A DNA stretch of 64,000 bases from Sulfuricurvum sp. PC08-66. GTDB taxonomy: Bacteria; Campylobacterota; Campylobacteria; Campylobacterales; Sulfurimonadaceae. Of the stretch, positions 25,392-35,061 are shown one piece after another. The notes below the pieces were generated by a model that worked only from the letters and a program-made list of their open reading frames with translations, did no database searches and was not told where the DNA came from. The position numbers were made by a program, and so were the translations under genes. How positions within the stretch are numbered: position 1 is the stretch's first letter; every line of letters begins with the position of its first letter. Location: assembly GCA_000830255.1 (NCBI GenBank), contig JQIT01000005.1:1-64000 (forward strand), in the 5' to 3' direction.

Positions 25392-26254
25392 CAGCTGTAT
25401 CTCAAATCAGTGTATTCATGTGGGATGATAAAATCCCGTGCGCGAATAGCCTTGTCAAAAAAGCCGTGTTGTGCACCCAAAGCAAAGAGCTTATCGATGG
25501 CTTCGTATTGGGTCTCGTCCATACGAATCGAAGTATCGTTTGCATAAAGCTCTAGGTATTTTGCCAAGGTTGGAGCATCGATACGTACCAAATTTCGCTC
25601 TAGTAACATCGAGGAGAGTAGCCCAATATGTTCTCGTCCTACACGCACTGCATCGATGAGGCAATTTTCATAGGCAATAGCTGAGGTGAGAGGAAGTGAG
25701 CGACGCATCGCCATGCCTCCAAGCGGCAGGGGCAAATTACCACCTGAAAGCTCTTGCCAAATCTCCCATAGTTCACGCTCTACTTCTAGTGTACTGTCGA
25801 AGGTCAAAATACTCTCATGGATGAGCACACCCGCATCGACTTTGCCCTCGATGACGGCACGTTCGATATCGAGGAAATTCATGTAAACGATTTTGGCTTT
25901 GGGGTAGGCGATGCGAAAGAGCAGGGCATTGGTGGTGTGTGCACCGCTTAGCGCCACTTTCATGTGAGGTTTGAGCACTTTGCCTTTTTGCTTGATGAGT
26001 TTGGGGCCATACCCTTGTCCGAAACTCGTTGCAGTTTGCAAGAGCGCATATTCGTTGCGTATGAGAGGATAGAGTCCGAAGCTTATCGCGGTGATATCGT
26101 AGGTGCCTTTGAGCGCCTCTTCGTTGAGGGTCTGAATATCCAATGCAATGTTTTGAAATTGGGCATTAGACGGGGAAATCCACCCGAATTTGATGGCGTA
26201 ATACATGAAAATATCATCAGCATCAGGAGAGTGTGCAATCGAGACAAATTTCAC
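25391..26254 (-). CDS. mqnD: 1,4-dihydroxy-6-naphthoate synthase, futalosine pathway
   Basis: MqnD cleaves cyclic dehypoxanthinyl futalosine to 1,4-dihydroxy-6-naphthoate in menaquinone synthesis. The 287-aa protein starts VSIAHSPDADDIFMYYAI, the family hallmark, and has the periplasmic-binding-protein-like fold (SFGLYPLIR, GGNLPLPLGGMA). I use the GTG at 26254, which has AAAGGA six bases before it; the ATG upstream would add an unconvincing, non-family extension. Its neighbour fliQ overlaps by one base. mqnA lies at 42 kb. Confidence 0.92.
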   Translation of the reverse strand: MKFVSIAHSPDADDIFMYYAIKFGWISPSNAQFQNIALDIQTLNEEALKGTYDITAISFGLYPLIRNEYALLQTATSFGQGYGPKLIKQKGKVLKPHMKVALSGAHTTNALLFRIAYPKAKIVYMNFLDIERAVIEGKVDAGVLIHESILTFDSTLEVERELWEIWQELSGGNLPLPLGGMAMRRSLPLTSAIAYENCLIDAVRVGREHIGLLSSMLLERNLVRIDAPTLAKYLELYANDTSIRMDETQYEAIDKLFALGAQHGFFDKAIRARDFIIPHEYTDLRYS

Positions 26255-26392
26255 CCAAGCTCCTTTGCAGTTTTGATGCGATTTTACCCCAAAAGCGCTA
26301 TGGGTATATTTAAGTCTCATGCTCTTTATATGACAAAATGCCATGAATAAGGGGCATAAGCTTTCATTAGGGTAAACTCAACAAACTAGCGA

Positions 26393-26420
26393 TAAAATAC
26401 AGAGCTTTCAAGCGCAAAGG
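26393..26420 (+). promoter_or_regulatory. recA promoter -10 and ribosome site
   Basis: TAAAAT at 26393-26398 is a plausible -10, and AAAGGA at 26415-26420 lies about ten bases before the ATG at 26431. I see no SOS-box-like palindrome, in line with the lack of LexA control usual in this phylum. Confidence 0.4.
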
Positions 26421-26430
26421 ACGACGTAAA

Positions 26431-27468
26431 ATGGATGAGAACAAACAAAAAGCATTAGATCTTGCCCTCAAGCAGATTGACAAGACGTTTGGAAAAGGAA
26501 CGATGGTTCGCCTTGGCGACAAGGTGATTGAGCCTATTGCGGCAATTTCTACGGGGTCACTAGGGCTAGATATGGCTCTTGGTATTGGCGGTGTTCCTGA
26601 AGGGCGTATCATCGAGATATATGGACCTGAAAGTTCGGGTAAAACCACACTGACGCTTCATATCATCGCAGAGGCGCAAAGAAAGGGTGGCATCTGTGCT
26701 TTCATCGATGCGGAGCACGCATTGGACGTTTTGTACGCCAAACATTTGGGTGTCGATGTTGAAAACCTTTTGGTTTCACAGCCTGATTATGGCGAACAAG
26801 CACTCGATATTTTGGAGACTATTGCCCGAAGTGGTGCCGTCGATGTCATTGTCGTGGACTCTGTGGCAGCATTGACCCCCAAAGCAGAAATCGATGGTGA
26901 GATGGGCGATCAGCAAGTGGGCTTGCAAGCACGCCTCATGAGCAAAGCGCTACGTAAACTCACTTCGATACTTCACAAGATGAACACAACAGTGATTTTT
27001 ATCAACCAAATTCGTATGAAAATTGGTATGACAGGTTACGGTAGTCCAGAGACGACGACAGGTGGAAATGCGTTGAAATTCTACGCCTCCGTGCGGTTGG
27101 ACATTCGACGTATTGCTACGCTCAAACAGGGCGAGAGCCAAATAGGCAATCGCACCAAAGTCAAAGTAGTCAAGAACAAAGTGGCTCCCCCTTTTAGGGT
27201 GACAGAGTTCGATATTATGTTCGGCGAAGGTATCTCCAAAGTTGGGGAGCTTGTCGATTACGGTGTCAAGCTTGACATCATCGACAAATCAGGCGCGTGG
27301 TTTGCCTACAAAGACAAAAAAATTGGGCAAGGTAGAGAGAATGTCAAACAAACATTCAAAGACGACCCCGTTTTGGCAGCAGAAGTAGAGCAAAAAATTA
27401 GAGAAGCACTTGGTGTGAGTGGAATACTCGAGATGAGTGCAGACGATGCAGGAGATTTGGACCTATGA
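26431..27468 (+). CDS. recA: Recombinase A
   Basis: RecA (345 aa) forms filaments on single-stranded DNA and drives homologous recombination. The Walker A motif GPESSGKT is at residues 65-72. Walker B ([11 protein letters not shown]) and the DNA-binding loop region ([22 protein letters not shown]) are intact. It heads a run with eno, a small membrane protein, an AMIN-domain protein and aroK, the same order as in Helicobacter pylori. The eno start overlaps its stop by four bases. Confidence 0.98.
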   Translation: MDENKQKALDLALKQIDKTFGKGTMVRLGDKVIEPIAAISTGSLGLDMALGIGGVPEGRIIEIYGPESSGKTTLTLHIIAEAQRKGGICAFIDAEHALDVLYAKHLGVDVENLLVSQPDYGEQALDILETIARSGAVDVIVVDSVAALTPKAEIDGEMGDQQVGLQARLMSKALRKLTSILHKMNTTVIFINQIRMKIGMTGYGSPETTTGGNALKFYASVRLDIRRIATLKQGESQIGNRTKVKVVKNKVAPPFRVTEFDIMFGEGISKVGELVDYGVKLDIIDKSGAWFAYKDKKIGQGRENVKQTFKDDPVLAAEVEQKIREALGVSGILEMSADDAGDLDL

Positions 27469-28733
27469 TTTTTATCGAAGATGTAGTAGCAACTGAAGTA
27501 ATGGACAGTCGTGGAAACCCCACAGTAAAAGCCACCGTAACCTTGAGCGACGGTAGCACAGCAAGTGCCACCGTACCAAGTGGCGCTAGCACAGGCAAGC
27601 GTGAAGCGCTAGAGCTACGTGATGGTGACAGCCGTTATATGGGCAAAGGTGTCCTCAAAGCGTGCAACAATGTCAATGAAATTTTGTCAGATGCACTTAT
27701 TGGCATTAGTCCTTTTAATCAAGCAACCGTAGATGCCATTATGAAAGAGGCAGACGGTACAGATAACTACTCCAATTTGGGTGCCAATGCAGTATTGGGT
27801 GTCTCGATGGCAGTTGCTCGTGCAGCTGCGATGAGTTTGGAGATGCCACTCTATCGCTATTTGGGCGGCGCCAATGCTATGGTTATGCCTGTGCCAATGC
27901 TCAACATCATCAACGGTGGAAGTCATGCAGATAACTCTGTCGATTTCCAAGAGTATATGATTATGCCCATAGGTTTTGAAGATTTTGCTGAGGGATTACG
28001 CGCTTCCTCCGAGGTCTATCACAATTTGAAAAAAATCTTGCATGAGCGTGGTGCCAACACTGCACTGGGTGACGAGGGTGGTTTTGCGCCCGATTTGTCT
28101 AGCAACGAAGAGCCTATCGAAGTTATCATGCAAGCTATCGCCAAAGCGGGTTACCAAGCAGGAACGGATATCGCCATTGCTATGGACGTAGCCGCATCAG
28201 AGTTCGTCGTAGAGGGTGGTTATCGACTTGAATCAGAAGGTCGTACACTTAACAGCGATGAGTTGATTGCCTATTACGAAATGTTGTGCGACAAATACCC
28301 GATTGTCTCTATCGAAGATGGTTTGAGCGAGGATGATTGGGAGGGGTGGAAACGCCTTACACAACGTTTGGGACACCGTGTACAGCTTGTAGGCGATGAT
28401 CTTTTTGTCACCAATGCTGCAATTTTGAGCGAAGGTATTCAAAAAGGAATTGCCAATGCTATTTTGATTAAGCCCAACCAAATTGGCTCTGTATCAGAGA
28501 CGATGCAAACGGTGCGTTTGGCACAACGTAATGGCTACAAATGTATCATGTCACACCGAAGTGGTGAGAGCGAAGATGCATTTATTGCAGATTTTGCAGT
28601 AGCACTTAATTGTGGTGAAATCAAAACAGGTTCAACAGCACGTGGTGAACGTACCGCTAAATACAACAGACTTCTTGAAATCGAAAATGAAGTCGTTTAT
28701 GGCGAATATTTGGGAGAGAATCTCTTTAGCTAA
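27465..28733 (+). CDS. eno: Enolase
   Basis: Enolase (422 aa) interconverts 2-phosphoglycerate and phosphoenolpyruvate in glycolysis and gluconeogenesis. Signature segments are present: [47 protein letters not shown] and [12 protein letters not shown], covering the Mg ligands and catalytic Glu/Lys. The ATGA overlap with recA gives tight translational coupling, which is typical of this phylum. Confidence 0.98.
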   Translation: MIFIEDVVATEVMDSRGNPTVKATVTLSDGSTASATVPSGASTGKREALELRDGDSRYMGKGVLKACNNVNEILSDALIGISPFNQATVDAIMKEADGTDNYSNLGANAVLGVSMAVARAAAMSLEMPLYRYLGGANAMVMPVPMLNIINGGSHADNSVDFQEYMIMPIGFEDFAEGLRASSEVYHNLKKILHERGANTALGDEGGFAPDLSSNEEPIEVIMQAIAKAGYQAGTDIAIAMDVAASEFVVEGGYRLESEGRTLNSDELIAYYEMLCDKYPIVSIEDGLSEDDWEGWKRLTQRLGHRVQLVGDDLFVTNAAILSEGIQKGIANAILIKPNQIGSVSETMQTVRLAQRNGYKCIMSHRSGESEDAFIADFAVALNCGEIKTGSTARGERTAKYNRLLEIENEVVYGEYLGENLFS

Positions 28734-29011
28734 TGCATGAAGTGTTAGAGCGCGACGAAGCGCAGGATGAGAGCTGGAGCCAAAAATATTTAGGTCTTAA
28801 GCTCTCGACGCTTCTTTGGGTAGGTGCATTGGTAGCAGGGTCGGGTATCTATATTGGTATTTTGCTTTTTGGTGCCAATTCTGTCGATGCCTATATTCAG
28901 TTACAGACTTATCAAGCGCAGCTTGCCAATAACGTCGCAAAGCTCAAGCAAGAGAATGCACAGTTACAAAAAGAGTATTTTGAACTCAAAGAGATTACGG
29001 TCGGTCATTAA
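28733..29011 (+). CDS. Small bitopic membrane protein with coiled coil (FtsL/DivIC-like layout)
   Basis: The 92-aa protein has a charged N-terminus, one membrane helix (about 25-48) and a C-terminal heptad-like coiled coil (LANNVAKLKQENAQLQKEY). That layout resembles FtsL/DivIC cell-division proteins, but similar small proteins of other function exist. It starts one base before the eno stop ends and is conserved in position in this gene order (HP0155-like place in H. pylori, from memory). The function remains unassigned. Confidence 0.75.
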   Translation: MHEVLERDEAQDESWSQKYLGLKLSTLLWVGALVAGSGIYIGILLFGANSVDAYIQLQTYQAQLANNVAKLKQENAQLQKEYFELKEITVGH

Positions 29012-29020
29012 GGGGGCGTA

Positions 29021-29623
29021 GTGAAAAAAGTTTTGCTTTTGTTATGTGCCTCGTTCATAGCTCTTGATGCGCGCGAAAACCCTTTTCGCCCTATGGTAGA
29101 TGAGCATGTGTTGCCTATTTCGACCAACATTCCTCAAAAAGTAGAGCCTTTTACACACGCAAAAATTTCCCTCCCAGACACTGCACGTATAGTGACAAAT
29201 GTCATCGTCGAGTATCAAAACCTCGATGGCTCTATCGAAAAAGCTGTGCAACCTATCAATCAAGGTGTAGATTGGCATGTCCCCATTACCCTTTCGCATC
29301 ATCTGCATAAAGAACCAGCACGTGGTTTTGAGACGGTAGGTAAAAATGAGTTTATCCACTTTGGCATCATGGACAAACGCCTCAAAATCACAACCAAAGA
29401 TGGTCTCATTCGCCATTTTATGATGAGCAAACCCTATCGCGTGGTACTCGATTTTGCTCGTATGTCGAGTTTTCAGACACACGCATACAGTGTCAATAAG
29501 GCACCTTTCAAAACAATACGTCTAGGCAATCACAAAGATTATTACCGTGTGGTTGTTGAGCTAGATGGACAGTATGAGTACAAAATCGATACAGACAATG
29601 GAGTGTTGATTGAAATTCGATAA
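29021..29623 (+). CDS. Exported AMIN-domain protein
   Basis: A GTG start after AGGGGGC gives a 200-aa protein with a signal peptide (ends LDA). From about residue 110 on it has an AMIN-like beta domain (KLRIT-type strands, FMMSKPYRVVLDFAR, then KTIRLGNHKDYYRVVVELDG). AMIN domains bind peptidoglycan or anchor periplasmic machines such as amidases and secretin complexes. It lacks an amidase domain. The aroK TTG start lies inside its last codons. Confidence 0.8.
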   Translation: MKKVLLLLCASFIALDARENPFRPMVDEHVLPISTNIPQKVEPFTHAKISLPDTARIVTNVIVEYQNLDGSIEKAVQPINQGVDWHVPITLSHHLHKEPARGFETVGKNEFIHFGIMDKRLKITTKDGLIRHFMMSKPYRVVLDFARMSSFQTHAYSVNKAPFKTIRLGNHKDYYRVVVELDGQYEYKIDTDNGVLIEIR

Positions 29624-30110
29624 TCTGCTTTTTGTAGGATTTATGGGAAGTGGCAAAAGCAGTGTTGCACGCTACGTTGCCAAGGCACTCAAGCGACAAT
29701 TTCTCGATACCGATACGATGATAGAGAGCAGTGAAGGGCGCACCATACCTGAAATTTTTGCGCAAGAGGGGGAGCCCTATTTTCGCGCGTGCGAAAAAGA
29801 GGTGGCTACATGGCTGGCACACGATGTACACAACACCATTGTATCGACAGGGGGCGGATTTGCGATTTTTCAGCCCATCTGTGAGTGTGGAACCATACTC
29901 TATTTAGAGTCAAGTTTTGAGGAGATTGTGGCACGACTGAACCAAAATGAGTTGAGTAAGCGTCCACTTTTGCAGGATATGGATCAAGCGCGAGCACTTT
30001 TTGAGAAGCGTCAAGGTATCTATGAGAGCGTCGCGCACTACCGTATCGATGGATCAGGCAGTGTTACGCAGGCTAGCCAAAGAGTACTAGCTTTTTTGGA
30101 GTCGCTCTAG
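29610..30110 (+). CDS. aroK: Shikimate kinase
   Basis: AroK phosphorylates shikimate with ATP in the aromatic amino acid pathway. The 166-aa protein begins with the P-loop GFMGSGKSS (residues 10-18) and has DTD (metal/shikimate), FRACEKE and STGGG. The start is a TTG with GGAG seven bases upstream, overlapping the end of the AMIN gene by 14 bases. The stop overlaps the dcd stop on the other strand. Confidence 0.95.
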   Translation: MKFDNLLFVGFMGSGKSSVARYVAKALKRQFLDTDTMIESSEGRTIPEIFAQEGEPYFRACEKEVATWLAHDVHNTIVSTGGGFAIFQPICECGTILYLESSFEEIVARLNQNELSKRPLLQDMDQARALFEKRQGIYESVAHYRIDGSGSVTQASQRVLAFLESL

Positions 30111-30664
30111 GCTAGGATACGTGGTAGAGTGATGCCTGTTTGGGCTTGGTATTTGCCCTTTTTGTCTTTGTAGCTGGTTTCACACATTTCGTCGCCTTCG
30201 AGGAAGAGCACTTGCGCGATGCCTTCATTGGCATAGATCTTGGCTGGGAGCGGCGTGGTATTGGAAATCTCGATGGTGATATGCCCCTCAAACTCTGGCT
30301 CGAACGGTGTCACATTGACGATGATACCACAACGCGCATAGGTGCTTTTCCCTAGACAAATTGCCAAAACATTGCGCGGGATACGAAAATATTCCACAGT
30401 ACGTGCAAGTGCAAACGAGTTGGGTGGCACGATACAAATATCTCCCACAAAATCGACTACATTGGCATCATCGAAGTGCTTTGGGTCGACTACAGTGGAG
30501 TTGAGATTGGTGAAGATTTTGAACTCATTACTCACACGAATATCATAGCCGTAAGAGCTAATACCGTAGCTCACAACGCCCTTGCCAACTTGCTCTTCAC
30601 TATAAGGCTCAATCATCCCATTTTTGGCTTTTTGACGTATCCAAGTGTCTGCTTTAAGACCCAT
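30107..30664 (-). CDS. dcd: dCTP deaminase
   Basis: Dcd makes dUTP from dCTP as part of thymidylate supply. The 185-aa protein starts [10 protein letters not shown], the Campylobacterota family start, preceded by AAGGA. An upstream ATG at 30718 would add 18 residues with no family support. Conserved SYGYDIRV, the catalytic-site segment STYARCGI, and the C-terminal [13 protein letters not shown] are present. Confidence 0.95.
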   Translation of the reverse strand: MGLKADTWIRQKAKNGMIEPYSEEQVGKGVVSYGISSYGYDIRVSNEFKIFTNLNSTVVDPKHFDDANVVDFVGDICIVPPNSFALARTVEYFRIPRNVLAICLGKSTYARCGIIVNVTPFEPEFEGHITIEISNTTPLPAKIYANEGIAQVLFLEGDEMCETSYKDKKGKYQAQTGITLPRILA

Positions 30665-30785
30665 TTGCTTAATCCTTTGAAAATTGAGAAAATTACAAAA
30701 AAAGCTATTTTTTGACAAAAAAATGTCTAAAAGTAAGCTAAAAGAGGCATTTTTTACGATTTTTACGTTTTTATTGTATTTGTGC

Positions 30786-30815
30786 TATTATACCACACTT
30801 AAAATTTTGGAGAGA
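30786..30815 (+). promoter_or_regulatory. accBC promoter with extended -10
   Basis: TGCTATTAT (30783-30791) is a good extended -10 element. AGAGAAG follows just before the ATG at 30820. The gap 30665-30819 is AT-rich and also holds the dcd start region on the other strand. Confidence 0.5.
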
Positions 30816-30819
30816 AGTA

Positions 30820-31281
30820 ATGGACTTTAAACAAATCAAAGCGTTGATGAAAGACTTCGATGAGAGTGGCTTATCAAAACTCTCACTCAAAGATGGAGAA
30901 TTTGGCATCGAGCTTGAAAAAGCGACAGGTTTGACCTACGCTCAACCTGCACCTGTAGCACACGTAGCACCACAATACAGTGCACCAAGCGCAGCAGTAG
31001 CATCAGAGAGTAGCGCACCTGCAGCCGCAGTAGAAGTGGCGGGTGAAAAAATTCTCTCTCCTATGGTAGGCACCTACTACGCCTCTCCATCGCCTGATTC
31101 TGCGCCCTTTATCAAAGTGGGTGATGTAATCAAAAAAGGTCAGCCATTGGCAATCTTGGAAGCTATGAAAATCATGAACGAAATCGAAGCAGAATTCCCC
31201 TGCAAAATTGTCAAAATTTTGGTAGAAAACGGTCAGCCTGTGGAATACGATATGCCACTCTTTATTGTTGAGAAAATCTAA
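30820..31281 (+). CDS. accB: Biotin carboxyl carrier protein of acetyl-CoA carboxylase
   Basis: The 153-aa protein has a helical N-terminus, an Ala/Pro-rich linker (about 40-75) and a C-terminal biotinyl domain with EAMKIMN, Lys 117 being the biotinylation site. It carries biotin between the AccC carboxylase and the AccAD transferase in the first step of fatty acid synthesis. accC follows after two bases. Confidence 0.97.
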   Translation: MDFKQIKALMKDFDESGLSKLSLKDGEFGIELEKATGLTYAQPAPVAHVAPQYSAPSAAVASESSAPAAAVEVAGEKILSPMVGTYYASPSPDSAPFIKVGDVIKKGQPLAILEAMKIMNEIEAEFPCKIVKILVENGQPVEYDMPLFIVEKI

Positions 31282-31283
31282 AT

Positions 31284-32627
31284 ATGGCGCCTATTAAACG
31301 TGTTTTGATTGCTAATCGCGGTGAGATTGCGCTTCGTGCCATTCGTACCATCCAAGAGATGGGCAAAGAGGCTGTGGCAGTCTACTCTTCAGCAGACAGA
31401 GATACAGCCTATCTCAAAGTTGCTGATGCTGCTATTTGTATTGGTGCGGCGAAAAGTAGCGAGAGTTATCTCAATATTCCTGCCATTATTGCAGCGGCAG
31501 AGATTGCTGATTGTGACGCGGTTTTCCCTGGGTATGGCTTTTTGTCTGAGAACCAACACTTTGTTGAAATTTGCGAACACCACAAACTCAAATTTATTGG
31601 ACCAGGCGCAGACGTCATGGTGCTTATGGCAGATAAGTCTCAAGCCAAAGAGGTGATGATGCGTGCAGGTGTACCTGTCATCCCTGGTAGTGAAGGTGCT
31701 ATCAAAGATATCGCCGATGCCAAAGAGCGAGCCAAAGTAGTAGGCTATCCTATCATCCTCAAAGCTGCCGCAGGTGGTGGTGGTCGTGGTATGCGTGTCG
31801 TCGAAGAGGAGGCCAAAATCGAGGGCGCATTTTTGGCGGCTGAGTCCGAAGCGATGACCGCTTTTGGAGATGGCACCATTTACATGGAAAAATTCATCAA
31901 AAACCCTCGTCATATTGAAGTACAAGTTCTTGGGGATACGCATGGCAACGTACTGCATATTGGTGAGCGCGATTGTTCTATGCAACGCCGTCACCAAAAA
32001 CTTATCGAAGAGTCTCCAGCGATAGTTTTGCCACCACACGTGCGTCTAGCGCTTTTGGATTCTGCGGTGCGTGCCGCTAAATTTATCAAATACGTAGGGG
32101 CTGGTACTTTTGAATACCTCCTCGACGCGGATAATAATTTCTATTTTATGGAGATGAATACCCGTCTGCAAGTGGAACACACGGTTTCAGAGATGGTTTC
32201 TGGACTTGATTTGATTGAGTGGATGATTCGTATTGCCGAGGGTGAGGCACTTCCTGCGCAAGAGAGTATCAAATTCAAAGGGCACTCTATCGAGTGTCGT
32301 ATTACGGCAGAAGACCCTGTGAAATTTCTACCTAACCCAGGCAAAATTACGGAGTGGATTGCTCCAGGTGGTTTGGGTGTGCGTATCGATACGCATGCTT
32401 ATGCAGGTTACACTGTACCATCGACTTATGATTCGATGATTGGTAAGCTTATCGTTTATGCCGATACACGTGAAAAGGCTATCGCCAAAATGCACCGTGC
32501 GCTTAGCGAGTTCACCATCAAAGGTATCAGAACGACAATACCTTTCCATATCGACATGATGAAAAACCCCGATTTCGTCAACAATAAGTTCGATACCAAA
32601 TACCTCGAACGTTATATGAAGCTCTAG
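31284..32627 (+). CDS. accC: Biotin carboxylase of acetyl-CoA carboxylase
   Basis: AccC (447 aa) carboxylates the biotin on AccB with ATP and bicarbonate. The order of domains is normal: N-terminal pre-ATP-grasp (KRVLIANRGEIALR), ATP-grasp with the glycine-rich KAAAGGGGRGMR, and the C-terminal domain with EMNTRLQVEHTVSE. It is followed by an intrinsic terminator. Confidence 0.97.
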   Translation: MAPIKRVLIANRGEIALRAIRTIQEMGKEAVAVYSSADRDTAYLKVADAAICIGAAKSSESYLNIPAIIAAAEIADCDAVFPGYGFLSENQHFVEICEHHKLKFIGPGADVMVLMADKSQAKEVMMRAGVPVIPGSEGAIKDIADAKERAKVVGYPIILKAAAGGGGRGMRVVEEEAKIEGAFLAAESEAMTAFGDGTIYMEKFIKNPRHIEVQVLGDTHGNVLHIGERDCSMQRRHQKLIEESPAIVLPPHVRLALLDSAVRAAKFIKYVGAGTFEYLLDADNNFYFMEMNTRLQVEHTVSEMVSGLDLIEWMIRIAEGEALPAQESIKFKGHSIECRITAEDPVKFLPNPGKITEWIAPGGLGVRIDTHAYAGYTVPSTYDSMIGKLIVYADTREKAIAKMHRALSEFTIKGIRTTIPFHIDMMKNPDFVNNKFDTKYLERYMKL

Positions 32628-32648
32628 GGCTTCACGCTCCCTCTGACT

Positions 32649-32669
32649 CTCCCCTTCGGGAGGGTTTTT
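32649..32669 (+). terminator. Intrinsic terminator of accBC
   Basis: CTCCC (32649-32653) pairs with GGGAG (32658-32662) around a CTTC loop, followed by GG and TTTTT (32665-32669). It lies 22 bases after the accC stop and before a convergent gene. Confidence 0.8.
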
Positions 32670-32680
32670 CTCTTCTCTTT

Positions 32681-33523
32681 TTAAAACTGCAACGGCTCTA
32701 CACGAAGGTAATCGATGTTTGCTTTTCGTAGTGCGTCTTCAAAGAGTGTTTTCATAATCATATTGCGCTGTTTGTTTTGCATAATGGCTTCAAGCTTTGG
32801 CTCGATAGTTTCGTAGTTTGGCGTCTCTACAGCGCCTAATTGTGCGATATAGAACATTCCGTAGGTTTGTGCACCCAAAGGCAATACAGCGGTATAGCTA
32901 GATACAGGCGTCGACAAAAGCAGTTGCGCTAATTGCGGGTTGATACTGTTGAGTGTCAATGTTTTGTGCTCTTGTGTCACATCGGCAGGGGCGAAGAGGG
33001 GGCTTTTCGCGATAGATTGCAGTGAAGCTTGATTGGGGCTGTGGTACTCGATGACATCGATAGATTGCGGTGTGGCAAAGTCGGCGCTGTTTTGGGCAAA
33101 AAAAGCACGCTTCTCCTCATCAGTAGGCGTAGAGAGCTTGGAGTAGGTGAGGGCTTGCACCAAGCGTTGGTAGAGTTGTTGATTTTTTATCTGTTCGACG
33201 AATTTGGGGTAGGTGGTGCCTTGAAGTTTGAGCTGTTGTTTGAGTTGCTCTTTGGTGAGGTTGTTTTGGCGCATGATGCCATCGATGTAGAGATCAATTT
33301 CACTCTCTGAAATGTCCACTTGGTGCTCTTTGGCAAGGCGCACAGTGAGGGCTTGTTTGGCTAATTCGTATTGTGCTTGCGACTGAGAGATACCTGCTTG
33401 TGCAGAGAGTTTTTCTATCTCCATGAGGGTGACAGGTGTCCCATCGACGACCATTGCGATGCCATTGATAATGCCTGCTTGCAGGAGAAAAAAAGTACCC
33501 AAAAAGAGTGTTAAATGTCGCAT
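32681..33523 (-). CDS. SurA/PEB4-like periplasmic chaperone
   Basis: A signal peptide (about 1-20) precedes a SurA N-terminal-like helical domain (MVVDGTPVTLMEIEKLSAQ onward to about residue 150). The C-terminal half resembles a parvulin PPIase fold only weakly, and I do not find a convincing set of active-site residues. The length is 280 aa from the ATG at 33523; longer in-frame starts upstream have no signal peptide. Such proteins escort outer-membrane proteins through the periplasm. It is divergent from gltX. Confidence 0.8.
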   Translation of the reverse strand: MRHLTLFLGTFFLLQAGIINGIAMVVDGTPVTLMEIEKLSAQAGISQSQAQYELAKQALTVRLAKEHQVDISESEIDLYIDGIMRQNNLTKEQLKQQLKLQGTTYPKFVEQIKNQQLYQRLVQALTYSKLSTPTDEEKRAFFAQNSADFATPQSIDVIEYHSPNQASLQSIAKSPLFAPADVTQEHKTLTLNSINPQLAQLLLSTPVSSYTAVLPLGAQTYGMFYIAQLGAVETPNYETIEPKLEAIMQNKQRNMIMKTLFEDALRKANIDYLRVEPLQF

Positions 33524-33612
33524 AGATGGCCTTGGAGTAAAGTGTGCGATTTTACCACGCCTTAACATAGAGTGGACTAAAATCTCGCCCACATTGTAAC
33601 AAGGACGAGTAA

Positions 33613-35007
33613 ATGATAGTGACGCGCTTCGCACCCTCTCCCACGGGATATTTGCATATCGGAGGATTGCGTACTGCACTCTACAGCTATTTGTGGGCGC
33701 GCAAAAACGGTGGCAAATTTTTGTTGCGTATCGAGGATACGGACGAAGCGCGCAACAGTGTCGAAGCGGCGCAAGCTATCATCGAGGCATTCAAATGGGT
33801 AGGGATGGAGCACGACGGTGAAATCCTCTACCAATCACGTCGTCGCGAAATTTATACACGCTATATCGAGCAACTTTTGGAAGAGGGCAAAGCGTACCGA
33901 TGCTATATGTCCAAAGAGGAGCTTGAATCTATCCGTGAAGCGCAAAAAGCTGCCAAAGAGCGCCCGCGTTACCCTGGCACCTACCGCGATTTTACAGGTA
34001 CACCACCCGCAGGTATAGAGCCTGTGATACGTATCAAAGCTCCTACTGAGGGGCATATCAGAGTCGATGATGGCATCAAAGGCTCTATCGATTTTCCTGT
34101 GGCGGATATGCTAGACGATTTTATTATTGCGCGAGCAGACGGCAGTCCCACCTACAACTTCGTCGTGGCTATCGATGATGCACTTATGGGGGTGACCGAT
34201 GTCATTCGTGGTGATGATCATCTCTCTAACACGCCCAAACAAATTGTCGTCTACAACGCTTTGGGCTTCAAAGTACCCAAATTTTTTCATGTCGCGATGA
34301 TCAATAATCCAGAGGGCAAAAAACTCTCCAAACGTGACGGTGCGACCGATGTGATGGCGTACGACACGATGGGGTACTTACCCGAAGCACTACTCAATTT
34401 CCTCGTGCGTCTTGGGTGGAGTCACGGCGACCAAGAGATTTTCTCTCGAGAGGAGATGTTGACACTTTTTGACCCCAACCATATCAACAACTCTTCGTCG
34501 TCATTCAATCAAGAAAAACTCGATTGGCTCAATGCGCACTACATCAAAAACATGCCCAACGTGGAGCTAGCGCATCGATTGGTGCCGTTTGGAGTAGACC
34601 TCAAAGGGCACGATAAAATCGAGATGATTTTGGATCTTCTCAAAGAGCGTGCCAAAACGATGGTGCATCTTAAAGCTCTTATTGATGAGCTGCTCATTGC
34701 ACCTAGAGTCTATGACGAAACTGCCGCCCAAAAAGCGCTCAAAGGTGATGCTATCGAGGTGCTCAAAGCCTTTAGAACACGATTGGCGGCATCGACTGCA
34801 TTGCACCTGCCTAGCGATTATCATGTGCTTATGGAGGCTACGATTGGGGAGCTTGGCGTGGGATTTGGCAAGATTGGAATGCCCTTGCGCGTAGCACTTT
34901 TGGGCGCAATGACGGGACCTGCTATCGATGCTGTGATGGCAGTTTTGGGCATCGAGAGTACATTGGCTCGTATCGATAGCTTTATTGCGTGGCAAGCAAC
35001 ACACTAA
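33613..35007 (+). CDS. gltX: Glutamyl-tRNA synthetase
   Basis: A class I aminoacyl-tRNA synthetase of 464 aa. The HIGH motif appears as HIGG (residues 15-18) and KMSKS as KLSKR (about 237-241). Campylobacterota usually carry two GltX proteins, one of which charges mainly tRNA-Gln for later amidation; which of the two this is cannot be decided here. An AAGGACG precedes the ATG. Confidence 0.95.
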   Translation: MIVTRFAPSPTGYLHIGGLRTALYSYLWARKNGGKFLLRIEDTDEARNSVEAAQAIIEAFKWVGMEHDGEILYQSRRREIYTRYIEQLLEEGKAYRCYMSKEELESIREAQKAAKERPRYPGTYRDFTGTPPAGIEPVIRIKAPTEGHIRVDDGIKGSIDFPVADMLDDFIIARADGSPTYNFVVAIDDALMGVTDVIRGDDHLSNTPKQIVVYNALGFKVPKFFHVAMINNPEGKKLSKRDGATDVMAYDTMGYLPEALLNFLVRLGWSHGDQEIFSREEMLTLFDPNHINNSSSSFNQEKLDWLNAHYIKNMPNVELAHRLVPFGVDLKGHDKIEMILDLLKERAKTMVHLKALIDELLIAPRVYDETAAQKALKGDAIEVLKAFRTRLAASTALHLPSDYHVLMEATIGELGVGFGKIGMPLRVALLGAMTGPAIDAVMAVLGIESTLARIDSFIAWQATH

Positions 35008-35025
35008 AATCGTGGTGTTTTGGGC

Positions 35026-35056
35026 TATAATTGTTGCATTTCATCCTTATAAGGAG
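35026..35056 (+). promoter_or_regulatory. Promoter and ribosome site of the caspase-like gene
   Basis: A perfect TATAAT lies at 35026-35031, and AAGGAG at 35051-35056 precedes the ATG at 35062. This indicates transcription independent of gltX. Confidence 0.6.
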
Positions 35057-35061
35057 CACCA